From an uncultured Clostridia bacterium (GTDB taxonomy: Bacteria > Bacillota > Clostridia > Christensenellales > Borkfalkiaceae): 33,953 nt of DNA. The stretch is taken from the NCBI GenBank assembly GCA_934272745.1, contig CAKQSI010000023.1, forward strand, positions 1-33,953, in the 5' to 3' direction. The position numbers and the translations under genes are program-made. Shown in pieces: positions 23,332 to 31,497 of the stretch. Below the pieces are notes generated by a model. It was not told the origin of the DNA, ran no database searches, and saw nothing but the letters and a program-made list of their open reading frames with translations. Positions within the stretch are counted from its first letter, which is position 1. Each line of letters opens with the position of its first letter.

Positions 23332-23708
23332 TGCTTTTTACCGTCCTTGACTTCTTTAATGGAAATAAAATTCAACGTCGAAAGGGGCGCTTTCAACTGA
23401 TCCGCGACGATCGCCATAATCATTGCGGCTTCCTTATCCGGGACGTCGTACAGTTTGACGTCGCCGCTTCTGCCGGGGGCAACGGGTTCCTTTTCGGGGG
23501 CAGGCAAACTGTCCTGCGCCGCTTCGGGAAGCGCTGCCGGGGCGTCTTTTTTCGCCGTCATTTTTTCAACGACAAGCGAAAGCAACTTGATCGCTCCCAT
23601 TAAAAAGAGCAGGACGCAGATAACGATCACGAACCCGACGAGCGCATAGATCAGCACTTCGGGGATCGTGAAATATTTTACGTCGCTTTTTGCGAGAAGG
23701 TTCATCAT
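23328..23708 (-). CDS. oadG: Decarboxylase gamma subunit, OadG family
   Basis: This is a 126-residue protein with one N-terminal membrane helix at about 16-40 (IPEVLIYALVGFVIVICVLL). A Pro/Ala-rich linker and a C-terminal soluble segment with KEAAMIMAIVADQL follow. OadG subunits stabilise and anchor the decarboxylase complex. AAGGAG precedes the first of two adjacent ATG codons. Position between oadA (8-base gap) and the biotin carrier supports the call, since sequence conservation in this family is low. Confidence 0.85.
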   Translation of the reverse strand: MMNLLAKSDVKYFTIPEVLIYALVGFVIVICVLLFLMGAIKLLSLVVEKMTAKKDAPAALPEAAQDSLPAPEKEPVAPGRSGDVKLYDVPDKEAAMIMAIVADQLKAPLSTLNFISIKEVKDGKKQ

Positions 23709-23716
23709 AACGGCAG

Positions 23717-25099
23717 TTACTCCTTGATTTCCTCGATGGAATAATGCTTGACGTTTTCTTCTTTCGCCGTTCTCTTTTTGAAGAATTCTTCCGCAACCTG
23801 CGGGAAGGCGATATAAGAAAGAACGTCGTCGTCGTTTTTCGCAATGCCTTTCAGTTCGGCTTTGGTCTTTTCAAACTGCGGTTCCAGCGTGTCGGCGAAT
23901 CTGCCCGTGATGACGGGGGTATCGCCCAGCGCTTTTTGCAGCAGTTCCTGATTGACTTCGCCGGGGGCCTTGCCGTATTCGCCGTGGAGGTACGCTTTGA
24001 CTTCCTTGCCGATGTTTTTATAGCGTTCGCCCATGACGACGTTCTGCGTCGCCTGAACGCCGACCATCTGGCTCATCGGGGTGACGAGCGGCGGATAGCC
24101 GAGGTCTTTTCTCACTGCGGGGACTTCTTTCAGTACGTCGTCCACCTTATCCATGGCTTTCAGCGTTTTCAGCTGCGAATAGAGGTTGGAAAGCATGCCG
24201 CCGGGCACCTGATAGGTCAGCGCGTCGGTATCGGTGGTCAGGGACTTGGGCATCAGCGTGCCGTCCGCGATATATCCGTCGCGAATGGGTTTGAAGAAGT
24301 CGTTGACCTTTTTCAGAATTTTGTCGTCCACGTCGATTTCGTGTCCTAACTGACGGAGCGCGTAAACCATGGTTTCGGTCGCGGGCTGCGAAGTGCCGCC
24401 GGAGAAGGCGGAAGTCGCCGTATCGATGACGTCCACGCCCGCTTCTACCGCTTTCAGGTAGGTCATGGGGGCAAGACCGGTCGTGCAATGGGTATGCAGA
24501 ACGACGGGCAGTCCCACTTCGTTTTTCAGTGCGGAAACGAGATCGTACGCTTCCTGCGGACCCATAACGCCCGCCATATCCTTGATACAGACGGTCGAAA
24601 CGCCCATTTCCTTCATTTCTTTGCCGATCTGGACAAAGTTTTTCAGGGTGTGAACGGGGCTGGTAGTGTAACTGATCGCGCCGGACGCGATCGCGCCGCA
24701 TTTTACCGTTTCTTCGATGGCAACTTTGACGTTTCTGGTGTCGTTAAGCGCGTCGAAAATACGAATGATGTCGATCCCGTTTCTGACCGACTCTCTGACG
24801 AACATTCTGACGACGTCGTCGGGATAATGACGATAACCCAGAATGTTCTGCCCGCGCAGCAGCATCTGAAGTTTGGTATCGGGCATTTTTGCTTTGATCT
24901 TCGCAAGCCGTTCCCACGGGTCTTCGTTTAAAAAGCGCAGGCAGGAGTCGAACGTAGCGCCGCCCCAGCATTCCACCGAATAATACCCGGCTTTGTTCAT
25001 CGTTTCCAGGATCCCTTCAAACTTGTCGTAAGGCAGGCGGGTCGCGATCAAGGATTGATTTGCGTCTCTCAGTACCGTTTCCGTAATCTGAACTTTCAT
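23717..25099 (-). CDS. oadA: Oxaloacetate decarboxylase/pyruvate carboxylase-type carboxyltransferase (alpha subunit)
   Basis: This is a 460-residue soluble carboxyltransferase of the OadA/PycB family. It transfers CO2 from oxaloacetate to biotin, leaving pyruvate. TETVLRDANQSLIATR opens the TIM barrel with metal ligand Asp12. Lys173 is in CIKDMAG, and His202/His204 are in LHTHC. The conserved carboxylase domain follows to about 455. The biotinyl domain present in many OadA proteins is absent and is encoded separately downstream. AAGGA precedes the ATG. It is first in a four-gene operon with a consensus promoter and a leader of about 205 bases. Confidence 0.94.
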   Translation of the reverse strand: MKVQITETVLRDANQSLIATRLPYDKFEGILETMNKAGYYSVECWGGATFDSCLRFLNEDPWERLAKIKAKMPDTKLQMLLRGQNILGYRHYPDDVVRMFVRESVRNGIDIIRIFDALNDTRNVKVAIEETVKCGAIASGAISYTTSPVHTLKNFVQIGKEMKEMGVSTVCIKDMAGVMGPQEAYDLVSALKNEVGLPVVLHTHCTTGLAPMTYLKAVEAGVDVIDTATSAFSGGTSQPATETMVYALRQLGHEIDVDDKILKKVNDFFKPIRDGYIADGTLMPKSLTTDTDALTYQVPGGMLSNLYSQLKTLKAMDKVDDVLKEVPAVRKDLGYPPLVTPMSQMVGVQATQNVVMGERYKNIGKEVKAYLHGEYGKAPGEVNQELLQKALGDTPVITGRFADTLEPQFEKTKAELKGIAKNDDDVLSYIAFPQVAEEFFKKRTAKEENVKHYSIEEIKE

Positions 25100-25311
25100 G
25101 GCATCAAGTCCTTTTTATAAAATATTTTTTGACGAAATAATTCGTGAATCGTCGTCGGTTTTCAGAAAAAACAAAGGAAAAAGATCTGGAATAAGAACGA
25201 AATCCTCACGCTTTCCCGGTCAATAAATCTCTGTTTTCTTCCCCACAGAATTTACGGAGTAAGACGTTTGAAAAAATTTATAAACCAAACCTCCAACTAT
25301 CACCAAATACA

Positions 25312-25340
25312 ATTATAGCAGGGTACGGGTCAATAGTCAA
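25312..25340 (-). promoter_or_regulatory. Consensus sigma-A promoter of the oad operon
   Basis: On the minus strand TTGACT (25335-25340) and TATAAT (25312-25317) are 17 bases apart, predicting a strong promoter with a start near 25305. Confidence 0.85.
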
Positions 25341-25374
25341 TCCTTTTTTGTTTTTTCCCGCAGAAATTTTCCAT

Positions 25375-25410
25375 AAAAAAACCGGCGGCGCTATAGAAAG
25401 CGCCGCCGGT
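25375..25410 (-). terminator. Terminator of the dinB-galT-galE operon
   Basis: ACCGGCGGCGCT and AGCGCCGCCGGT form a perfect 12-bp stem with a 6-base loop. TTTTTTATGG follows on the minus strand. It lies 70 bases after the galE stop. Confidence 0.92.
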
Positions 25411-25480
25411 AAAAATATCCGAAAGTTTTTGAAATAAAAACAGACCGGGAAAAGGTCGTTTTCCCTTTCCTTTCCGCCGG

Positions 25481-26497
25481 TTACGCTTCGGGATAGCCGT
25501 CCGGATTGTTCTTCTGCCAGCGCACGCTGTCGCGGCACATATCGTCCAGCGTCAGCTCCGCGGTAAAGCCCAGAAATTCCTTTGCGTAAGAGGGGTCGGC
25601 GTAGCATTCCGCCACGTCGCCGCTGCGACGCCCTTCGATTTTATACGGGATCTCCTTTCCTGCCGCCTTGGAAAACGCGGCGATGAGTTCCAGCACGCTG
25701 TACCCCCTGCCCGTGCCGAGATTGACGATGTAAAGTCCGCTGCCGGAGAACAATTTCTTCATCGCGAGGACGTGCCCTTTGGCAAGATCCACGACGTGAA
25801 TATAGTCGCGCACACCCGTTCCGTCCGGGGTGGGATAGTCGTTGCCGTAAACGTGGACGAAAGGCAGCTTTCCGCCGATAACTTTCAAAATATACGGCGC
25901 GAGGTTGTTGGGAATGCCGTTGGGATCTTCCCCGATCTTGCCGCTTTCGTGCGCGCCGATGGGGTTGAAATAGCGCAAAATGCCGATATTCCAGCGGGAA
26001 TCGGAACGGTACAGATCGCCTAAGATTCCCTCGATAAAGAGTTTGGTTCTGCCGTAAGGGTTTGTAACCGAGAGCGGGAAATTCTCCTTCAACGGCACGG
26101 TTTTCGGCACGCCGTATACAGTCGCCGAAGAAGAGAATACCAGATTGAAGCAGCCGTGCGCTTTCATGCTGTCTAAAAGAACCAGCATGCCGGTCACGTT
26201 GTTGCGATAGTAGTCGAGCGGAATTTCCACCGACTCCCCTACCGCTTTCAGCCCCGCAAAGTTGATGACAGCGTCGATTTTATGTTCCTCGAAAATGCGG
26301 TCCATCGCCGCGCGATCGGTAATATCCGACTGATAAAAAGGAACGCGTTTGCCGGTAATTTCGTAAATGCGATCCAGAACCACCTTTTTGCTGTTGACGA
26401 GATTGTCCGTAATGACTACGTCATAGCCCGCGTTTAACAGTTCGACCGCCGTATGACTGCCGATGTAACCCGTGCCGCCCGTAACGAGAATTTTCAT
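25481..26497 (-). CDS. galE: UDP-glucose 4-epimerase
   Basis: This is a 338-residue short-chain dehydrogenase/epimerase of the Leloir pathway that interconverts UDP-glucose and UDP-galactose with bound NAD. GGTGYIGS is at 7-14. Catalytic Ser124 is in SSSATVYG, and Tyr148 and Lys152 are in the YGRTK motif. The length is typical. The frame is open 38 codons upstream. The ATG at 26497 is chosen because CGGAGG precedes it and the Rossmann strand begins there. It is 23 bases downstream of galT. No galK is in the window. Confidence 0.96.
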   Translation of the reverse strand: MKILVTGGTGYIGSHTAVELLNAGYDVVITDNLVNSKKVVLDRIYEITGKRVPFYQSDITDRAAMDRIFEEHKIDAVINFAGLKAVGESVEIPLDYYRNNVTGMLVLLDSMKAHGCFNLVFSSSATVYGVPKTVPLKENFPLSVTNPYGRTKLFIEGILGDLYRSDSRWNIGILRYFNPIGAHESGKIGEDPNGIPNNLAPYILKVIGGKLPFVHVYGNDYPTPDGTGVRDYIHVVDLAKGHVLAMKKLFSGSGLYIVNLGTGRGYSVLELIAAFSKAAGKEIPYKIEGRRSGDVAECYADPSYAKEFLGFTAELTLDDMCRDSVRWQKNNPDGYPEA

Positions 26498-26520
26498 AAG
26501 TTTGGCCTCCGTTTCTATGC

Positions 26521-28068
26521 TTATTCGATGCTGGTGACGAATCTGCCGAAAGCAGCCGTCCCCTCTTCGTCCGCCTTGAATACCGCGGTGTTTTTGAGAA
26601 TGTTTCTGCAAACGTCGTTGATATAGTCGGTAACGACGGTTTCCGCTTTTTTCTGCGAAAGGTCGTCGCCGTACTTTTCGTAAAGCGTTTTTACCATATC
26701 GCGATGCAGATACAGCGGATGTTCGGGGGAATCCAGTTCCTCTTTGCGGTAGACCCCTTTCGCGGTGAGAAGGGTTTCAATCTCCTCGGTTTCGCGCTTT
26801 AATCTCGCGGGGAGAATGAACAGCCCCATGGCTTCGATCAGTCCGATGCCCTCGCGTTTGACGTTGTGATATTCGGGATGCGCATGAAAAATGCCGTCCG
26901 GATAGGTATCGTCCGTGCGGTTGTTGCGCAGAATGATTTCCACGCAATATTTGCCGTCCGCAGTTTTTCTCGCGATGGGCGAAAGGGTATTGTGCGGCAC
27001 TTCCCCCGTATGGGAAAGAATACCGACTGCGGGATCGTCGTAATTTTCCCACGCGGTGATGATACGTTCCGAAAGCGCTTCGAGCGCCGGACGGTTGGAA
27101 GAAACCAGACGGATCGCGCTGTTATACCAGTCTAAAATGCCGGCTTCCACCTCCGGAAAAGCGGAAAAAGTAATCTTTTTGCGGATTCCGGCATCCATCA
27201 TGGGCATATCGTGCTTGCCACCCTGAAAATGTTCGTGGTTCAGAATAGACCCGCCGACGATAGGAAGCGCCGCGTTGCTGCCGAGGAAATAGTCCGGAAT
27301 ATAATCCACGAAATCCAGCAGCCGTTGCACGGTTTTGCCGGTAATGCGCATGGGGCGGTGTTCCCGGTTCACGACGATGCAATGCTCGTTGTAATACTGG
27401 TAGGGGGAATACTGCATAAACCAAGGTTCGCCCGCCAGCGTCATGGAAACGGTACGGATATTCTCTCGCGGGGGAATTTTTCCGTTTCCCTGAAACCCGA
27501 CGTTTTCGGCGCAAAGCGCGCAGGCGGGATACGCGGAAGTATCCGCGTTTTTCTGCAATAATTTAGCGATGTCTTTATTGTTTTTTTCAGGTTTGCTTAA
27601 GTTGATAGTGATTTCCAACCGGTGTTTTTTGTCCGGGTCTTCATAGTCCCAGTGCAGGTTTTTATCCACGGCGGATTTCTTTATGTAGTCGTTTGCGATG
27701 GAAAGACGGAACAGGTACGAACACGCCGCGTCCGCCCCGCGCATTTCTTTCGTGATGCGGAACTGCTGCTCCACTTCGGACGGGCGTGGGGTCAGATCGC
27801 CGAGGATCGCGGTAACGAAACCGTCTGCGTCCTCTTCCCGGCAAAGCGCTTCGGAAAGGGCGAAAGTCTTCAGTTCGGCAAGGATCGAATCCGGCACGGT
27901 CAGATCTTTTACGAAAGAAAGGTCGAGCGTGTTTTCCGGATACGCCGGCTGCACTTTTAAAATGCGGAACAGGCGGTTCCGGGTATAAATCACGTCGCTT
28001 TCCGGCAGGTACAGGAAATTTCTGGCGTAAGCGATGAGTTTTTCGATGAGCATTCGTCCGTCAATCAT
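26521..28068 (-). CDS. galT: UDP-glucose--hexose-1-phosphate uridylyltransferase (Firmicutes type)
   Basis: This is a 515-residue GalT of the long class found in Firmicutes. It exchanges UMP between UDP-glucose and galactose-1-phosphate. The histidine-rich site SILNHEHFQGGKHDMPM lies mid-protein, and the surrounding blocks (WFMQYSPYQYYNEHCIVVNREHRPM, quoted in parts: MQYSPYQYYNEHCIV and NREHRPM) are typical. AAGGAG lies about 8 bases before the ATG. It overlaps dinB by 8 bases and precedes galE, so galactose metabolism genes are coupled to a repair polymerase in one transcript. Confidence 0.94.
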   Translation of the reverse strand: MIDGRMLIEKLIAYARNFLYLPESDVIYTRNRLFRILKVQPAYPENTLDLSFVKDLTVPDSILAELKTFALSEALCREEDADGFVTAILGDLTPRPSEVEQQFRITKEMRGADAACSYLFRLSIANDYIKKSAVDKNLHWDYEDPDKKHRLEITINLSKPEKNNKDIAKLLQKNADTSAYPACALCAENVGFQGNGKIPPRENIRTVSMTLAGEPWFMQYSPYQYYNEHCIVVNREHRPMRITGKTVQRLLDFVDYIPDYFLGSNAALPIVGGSILNHEHFQGGKHDMPMMDAGIRKKITFSAFPEVEAGILDWYNSAIRLVSSNRPALEALSERIITAWENYDDPAVGILSHTGEVPHNTLSPIARKTADGKYCVEIILRNNRTDDTYPDGIFHAHPEYHNVKREGIGLIEAMGLFILPARLKRETEEIETLLTAKGVYRKEELDSPEHPLYLHRDMVKTLYEKYGDDLSQKKAETVVTDYINDVCRNILKNTAVFKADEEGTAAFGRFVTSIE

Positions 28069-29317
28069 GTTGGTTCTCCTTATCGCATTTTCCGCGCACG
28101 GGATCGCCGGAAGAAAAATCTTCGCGGAATTCCTCGCGCGTTAATCTCGGATTTTCGTAAAACAGCCCGCGCCTGATCGCGCCCGTGCCGAATTTTTTCT
28201 GCACCTCGAACACGGCGTTCTGCAGACGTTCCTGCTTTTTAGTTTCTTCCCCGCGGAACAAATCCAGTTGTTCTTCTCCCGACGTAAAACCGCCGACCGT
28301 GACGCCGATGGTGCGGAGCGGCAGGGAAAAATCGTGCTTTTTCAAAAGTTCCAGAGCCGCCCGGGCGAAGTCGTCCGAAAGGCTGCTGGGCGGAATTTTG
28401 CACTGCCGGATGTACGATTCCATGCGGTTGGTGCGAAGATAAAGTTGCACGGTGGTCGCTTTCTGCAGTCCGGAAGCAGCCAGCCTGCGCGACACCGCGT
28501 CGCATAAGTTATAAACGGGAATTTTCGCTTCCTCAAACGAGGTAACGTCCCGATATGCCGTCATACTGTTGCCGATGGACTTGGCGTCCTCTTCCTCGTA
28601 AAAGGAAAGCACCGGGCTGTCGTCCGTTCCGCAGGCATAGCGATAAAGCATCTGCCCCGCCTTGCCGAATTTCTGCGTGAGAAACGCGGGGTCGGCGGCG
28701 GCTAAGTCGCCGATGGTGCGGATATTGTAGCGCGACAGTTTTTCTTTTGTGGCGCGCCCCACGAAAAGCAGATCGGAAGCGGGCAGTTCCCAGACGATGT
28801 CCTTAAAATTTTCGGGCGTGATCTCGGTAGTAGCGTCCGGCTTTTTATAGTCCGAACCCAGTTTTGCAAACACTTTGTTGAAACTGACGCCGACCGACGC
28901 CGTAACGCCGAGTTCTTCCTTAACCCGTCTCCGGATCTCGTCCGCAATCTCCTTTCCCGTGCCGAAGCGGCGGCTGTTCGTGACGTCCAGCCAGGCTTCG
29001 TCAATGCCGAAAGGTTCCACAAGGTCGGTATATTCGGTATAGATTGCGCGTACCTTTTTGGAAATACGTTCGTATTCCTCATGGTGCGGCAAGGCAAACA
29101 CGATACCGGGGCAAAGTTCGGCGGCTTCCCGGATGGTCATACCGGTTTTGACGCCCGCTTTCTTCGCCCGCTCGTTTTTGGCAAGAACGATGCCGTGCCG
29201 CTCTTCCGGGTCGCCGGAAACGGCAAGCGCCACGTCGCGGAATTCCGGATGCAGCATGGTTTCCACCGAGGCAAAAAAATTATTGAGGTCGGAATGCAGA
29301 ATGACTCTATTTCCCAT
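28061..29317 (-). CDS. dinB: DNA polymerase IV (Y-family translesion polymerase)
   Basis: This is a 418-residue Y-family polymerase. Catalytic Asp10 is in SDLNNFFASVE, and Asp106/Glu107 are in FGIDEAWLD, where most relatives have YSIDEAYLD. The little-finger domain follows. QLDLF at 349-353 is a beta-clamp binding motif. The length is normal. The ATG overlaps the upstream membrane-protein gene by 11 bases, with AAGGGGCGG upstream. It is followed directly by galT (8-base overlap). I saw no LexA site near the operon start. Confidence 0.94.
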   Translation of the reverse strand: MGNRVILHSDLNNFFASVETMLHPEFRDVALAVSGDPEERHGIVLAKNERAKKAGVKTGMTIREAAELCPGIVFALPHHEEYERISKKVRAIYTEYTDLVEPFGIDEAWLDVTNSRRFGTGKEIADEIRRRVKEELGVTASVGVSFNKVFAKLGSDYKKPDATTEITPENFKDIVWELPASDLLFVGRATKEKLSRYNIRTIGDLAAADPAFLTQKFGKAGQMLYRYACGTDDSPVLSFYEEEDAKSIGNSMTAYRDVTSFEEAKIPVYNLCDAVSRRLAASGLQKATTVQLYLRTNRMESYIRQCKIPPSSLSDDFARAALELLKKHDFSLPLRTIGVTVGGFTSGEEQLDLFRGEETKKQERLQNAVFEVQKKFGTGAIRRGLFYENPRLTREEFREDFSSGDPVRGKCDKENQHD

Positions 29318-30221
29318 CGTTTTTCCGCCCCTTGCGGCTAAAAAAAGACAGCAGTTTGTCGGAGATGGAAGTTCCTTTCTTATAGCAGACCACCGTCAAA
29401 ACCAGTACAATAATAAACAAAATCGCCCAGATTGTCAAGCCGAGAGGGGTATTGAACGGAATAATATTTCCGTTTAATACCACGCAGGAAACAAAAACCG
29501 TGAGCATGCGCACAAGCGTGATCATAACGACGAAATAGCGGTCGGTCATGGTGGAAAGCCCGGCGACGAAGCACAACAGATCGTCCGGGAAAAAGGGCAT
29601 GACGAACATAAAGGTCAAAAGCAGTTTGTCTTTCCCCCTAATCTTTTCCAGCCAGACGTCGAGCGAATCCTTGCCGACCACCCAGGCGGCGGCGCGATAG
29701 CCGAGTTTTCTGCCGACGAAAAAGGCGACGAGCGAACCCAGCCAGATACCGATAAAACTGTAAAGCGCCCCTTTCCAGAGTCCGAAGCAGGCAACGCCTG
29801 CGCCCGTCGTAACGACGGAGGGAATGGGCAGAAACACCACCTGTGCAAACTGGATAAAAATAAAGACGATCGCGGCGAACCTGCCCTTCCCCGCAATGTA
29901 GCGGCGGAGGTCTTCTACCGAACGGAAACGTTCCAACAGGTGAAAATGCGCGGCGAGGTAAAACAGTGCCGCGGCAAGCGCCAGAAGAAAGAGTGTCGCA
30001 GACGAAAGCCGTTGCAAAAGTCCGGATTTTTTGTAGTAAAAAACGACCGAAAGTACGGTCAGCACGGCAAACAGCAGCACCGCGGCTATGGTCAACGCCG
30101 TGTGAAATTTTGCAACAAACCCGGTATCGATTTCCGCAAAATAACAAACCGAAAACACGGCGCCCGCCCCGCCCATCAGGACAAGAATAAGCGTATAAAT
30201 TGCAGTTTTCAATTTTTGCAC
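29307..30221 (-). CDS. VTT-domain (TVP38/TMEM64, DedA-like) membrane protein
   Basis: This is a 304-residue multi-pass membrane protein. Three N-terminal hydrophobic helices precede a VTT (SNARE-associated/DedA-like) domain with VVFLPIPSVVTTGAG and FGLWKGALYSFIGIWLGS. MPFFPDDLLCFVAGLS and further helices follow. DedA/TVP38 proteins are implicated in lipid scrambling or transport and envelope homeostasis; the substrate here is unknown. The start is GTG, supported by AAGGAGGGGG directly upstream. It overlaps dinB by 11 bases and heads the dinB-galT-galE operon. Confidence 0.88.
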   Translation of the reverse strand: MQKLKTAIYTLILVLMGGAGAVFSVCYFAEIDTGFVAKFHTALTIAAVLLFAVLTVLSVVFYYKKSGLLQRLSSATLFLLALAAALFYLAAHFHLLERFRSVEDLRRYIAGKGRFAAIVFIFIQFAQVVFLPIPSVVTTGAGVACFGLWKGALYSFIGIWLGSLVAFFVGRKLGYRAAAWVVGKDSLDVWLEKIRGKDKLLLTFMFVMPFFPDDLLCFVAGLSTMTDRYFVVMITLVRMLTVFVSCVVLNGNIIPFNTPLGLTIWAILFIIVLVLTVVCYKKGTSISDKLLSFFSRKGRKNDGK

Positions 30222-30614
30222 TTTCCCCCTCCTTCGGCTGCTGGATATCTTATCCTGCCAGACTTTGTTCGCCCAAGCATTCTGCTGTATAAAAGTCGTA
30301 ATCTTGTTTAAGAAGTCGCCTTCTTTCCCACTCGGGGTTTGCGACCTCGGCGCAACTCAAACGAGAAGCGCAAAACAAACGGTTTTGCGAGAAGTCGCAG
30401 GGGTTTAAAAAATTCTGCTCGAAGGCAAAATTTTACTTCTCGTAGATTCTGACCAAGAGATCCACTTTAATAATATGCGCAAAGCGCCGGAATAATCGAT
30501 AGAATAGCAAAAAATCGGGTCTTGCCGGGCTGAAAAGCAGAAAAAATGTCGGGCGTTTGTTTTCCGTTGCAGTCTTCTGCCCGACGCCACTGCCATGCCT
30601 GCCCCGCCGGCAAT
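30222..30614. other. 393-base gap between rnhA and the VTT-protein operon
   Basis: No convincing gene. The rnhA terminator is at 30540-30584. A CGCAAAAC/GTTTTGCG inverted repeat lies at 30369-30389. A start-less minus-strand reading frame ends at 30432 with a protein-like tail (KVDLLVRIYEK), but nothing supports its use. The promoter of the VTT-dinB-galT-galE operon should be here; I see no consensus one. Confidence 0.55.
30540..30584 (-). terminator. Terminator downstream of rnhA
   Basis: On the minus strand GTCGGGC (30578-30584) pairs with GCCCGAC (30547-30553), leaving a loop of 24 bases. ATTTTTTCTG follows. It lies 30 bases after the rnhA stop. Confidence 0.6.
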
Positions 30615-31082
30615 TTACAACTCGTTTGCTTCCGCCCGACGTTTGATTTCGCCGCGGGCGAGCGCGTCGCAGCGGTTGTTTTTTTCGTTATCGCTATGCC
30701 CTTTGACCTTGTGAAAAGTCACTTCGTGTTTCGCGGTCAGCGCTAAAAGTTTTTCCCACAGGTCGCGGTTTTTTACCTCTTTATTATCGGCGCCGCGCCA
30801 GCCTTTCTTTTGCCAGGAATTCAGCCAGCCCTCGTTAAAAGCGTTGACCGTATAGGCGGAATCGCTGTACAGATCGACTTTGCAGGGTTCTTTCAGCGCG
30901 GCAAGCGCAAAAATGACCGCGGAAAGTTCCATACGGTTGTTGGTGGTTTCCGCCTCGCCGCCGGAAAGTTCTTTTTCGGTCCCGCGATATTCTAAAATCG
31001 CTCCCCAGCCGCCGGCGCCGGGATTTCCCGAGCAGGCGCCGTCCGTGTAGATCGTTACTTGTTTTTTCATAGGATTTTTCAA
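30615..31082 (-). CDS. rnhA: Ribonuclease HI
   Basis: This is a 155-residue RNase H1 that cleaves RNA in RNA-DNA hybrids. The catalytic carboxylates are all present: Asp14 (YTDGACSGNPG), Glu52 (NNRMEL), Asp74 (YSDSAY) and Asp139 (CDALAR), with His129 in KGHSDN. The start is taken as TTG at 31082, because AGGAG lies 6 bases upstream. An ATG four codons later would be 18 bases from it. It is divergent from tRNA-Trp, and the two genes are only 60 bases apart. Confidence 0.95.
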   Translation of the reverse strand: MKNPMKKQVTIYTDGACSGNPGAGGWGAILEYRGTEKELSGGEAETTNNRMELSAVIFALAALKEPCKVDLYSDSAYTVNAFNEGWLNSWQKKGWRGADNKEVKNRDLWEKLLALTAKHEVTFHKVKGHSDNEKNNRCDALARGEIKRRAEANEL

Positions 31083-31101
31083 GGAATTCTCCTAAAATAT
31101 G

Positions 31102-31130
31102 TTGACATTCGGGGATTTATATTGTATAAT
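31102..31130 (+). promoter_or_regulatory. Consensus promoter of tRNA-Trp
   Basis: TTGACA (31102-31107) and TATAAT (31125-31130) are exactly 17 bases apart, 13 bases before the first base of the tRNA. Confidence 0.92.
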
Positions 31131-31142
31131 AAGCAGGCTTTT

Positions 31143-31216
31143 AGGGGAGTGGCTCAACGGTAGAGCAGCGGTCTCCAAAACCGCCGGTTGCGTGTTCGAA
31201 TCGCGTCTCCCCTGCC
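31143..31216 (+). tRNA. tRNA-Trp (CCA anticodon), CCA end encoded
   Basis: The acceptor stem AGGGGAG pairs with CTCCCCT. The D stem is GCTC/GAGC. The anticodon stem GCGGT/ACCGC holds the loop CTCCAAA with anticodon CCA. The T stem is GCGTG/CGCGT (with a wobble pair) with loop TTCGAAT. The discriminator is G and CCA is encoded. A consensus promoter and a strong terminator make it an independent unit. Confidence 0.97.
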
Positions 31217-31223
31217 ATAAGCG

Positions 31224-31255
31224 TCCGTGCAAGTTTTTTGCACGGATTTTTTTTT
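31224..31255 (+). terminator. Terminator of tRNA-Trp
   Basis: TCCGTGCAA (31224-31232) and TTGCACGGA (31238-31246) form a perfect 9-bp stem. A run of about nine T follows. Confidence 0.95.
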
Positions 31256-31310
31256 GCCTTTTTGCCGTTTTATTATGGGCAAACCTGCCGCGACAGGTTT
31301 TTTTCGGCTC

Positions 31311-31394
31311 TATCCCGGACAATCGCCGGGGCGGGCTGGCTTATGCCATTTGGCGGGGCGCTGACTTTTCAGCCTTATCCCGGACAATCGCCGG
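31311..31394. repeat. Direct repeat of 19 bases, 65-base spacing
   Basis: TATCCCGGACAATCGCCGG occurs at 31311-31329 and again at 31376-31394 in the gap between tRNA-Trp and purB. The gap (about 240 bases) has no visible gene. Confidence 0.9.
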
Positions 31395-31443
31395 ACGCGC
31401 GGCCGGCTTGCGCCGCTTACCCCGGGCATATTATCGGTATTTC

Positions 31444-31476
31444 TTTACGGGCGGCTGCGTTGCAGCCGCCCGTAAA
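31444..31476 (-). terminator. Hairpin downstream of purB, probable terminator
   Basis: A perfect 15-bp stem (TTTACGGGCGGCTGC and its complement) with a 3-base loop lies 22 bases after the purB stop. The following minus-strand sequence is only mildly T-rich. Confidence 0.6.
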
Positions 31477-31497
31477 TTCTACTTAACCTCAAAAGAA

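Larger units (their letters stand above)
25100..25480. other. 381-base gap: oad leader and promoter, galE terminator
   Basis: No gene is visible. From right to left it holds the galE terminator (25375-25410), the oad promoter (25312-25340), and an AT-rich leader of about 205 bases. I found no riboswitch or T-box motif in the leader. Confidence 0.7.

Noticed and set aside
25100..25305. Riboswitch in the oad leader
   Set aside because: AT-rich leader with no recognisable riboswitch or T-box core and no terminator-antiterminator pair.
30432..30614. Minus-strand frame ending KVDLLVRIYEK after rnhA
   Set aside because: No start codon with ribosome binding site, and it overlaps the rnhA terminator. 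The protein-like tail is probably chance.
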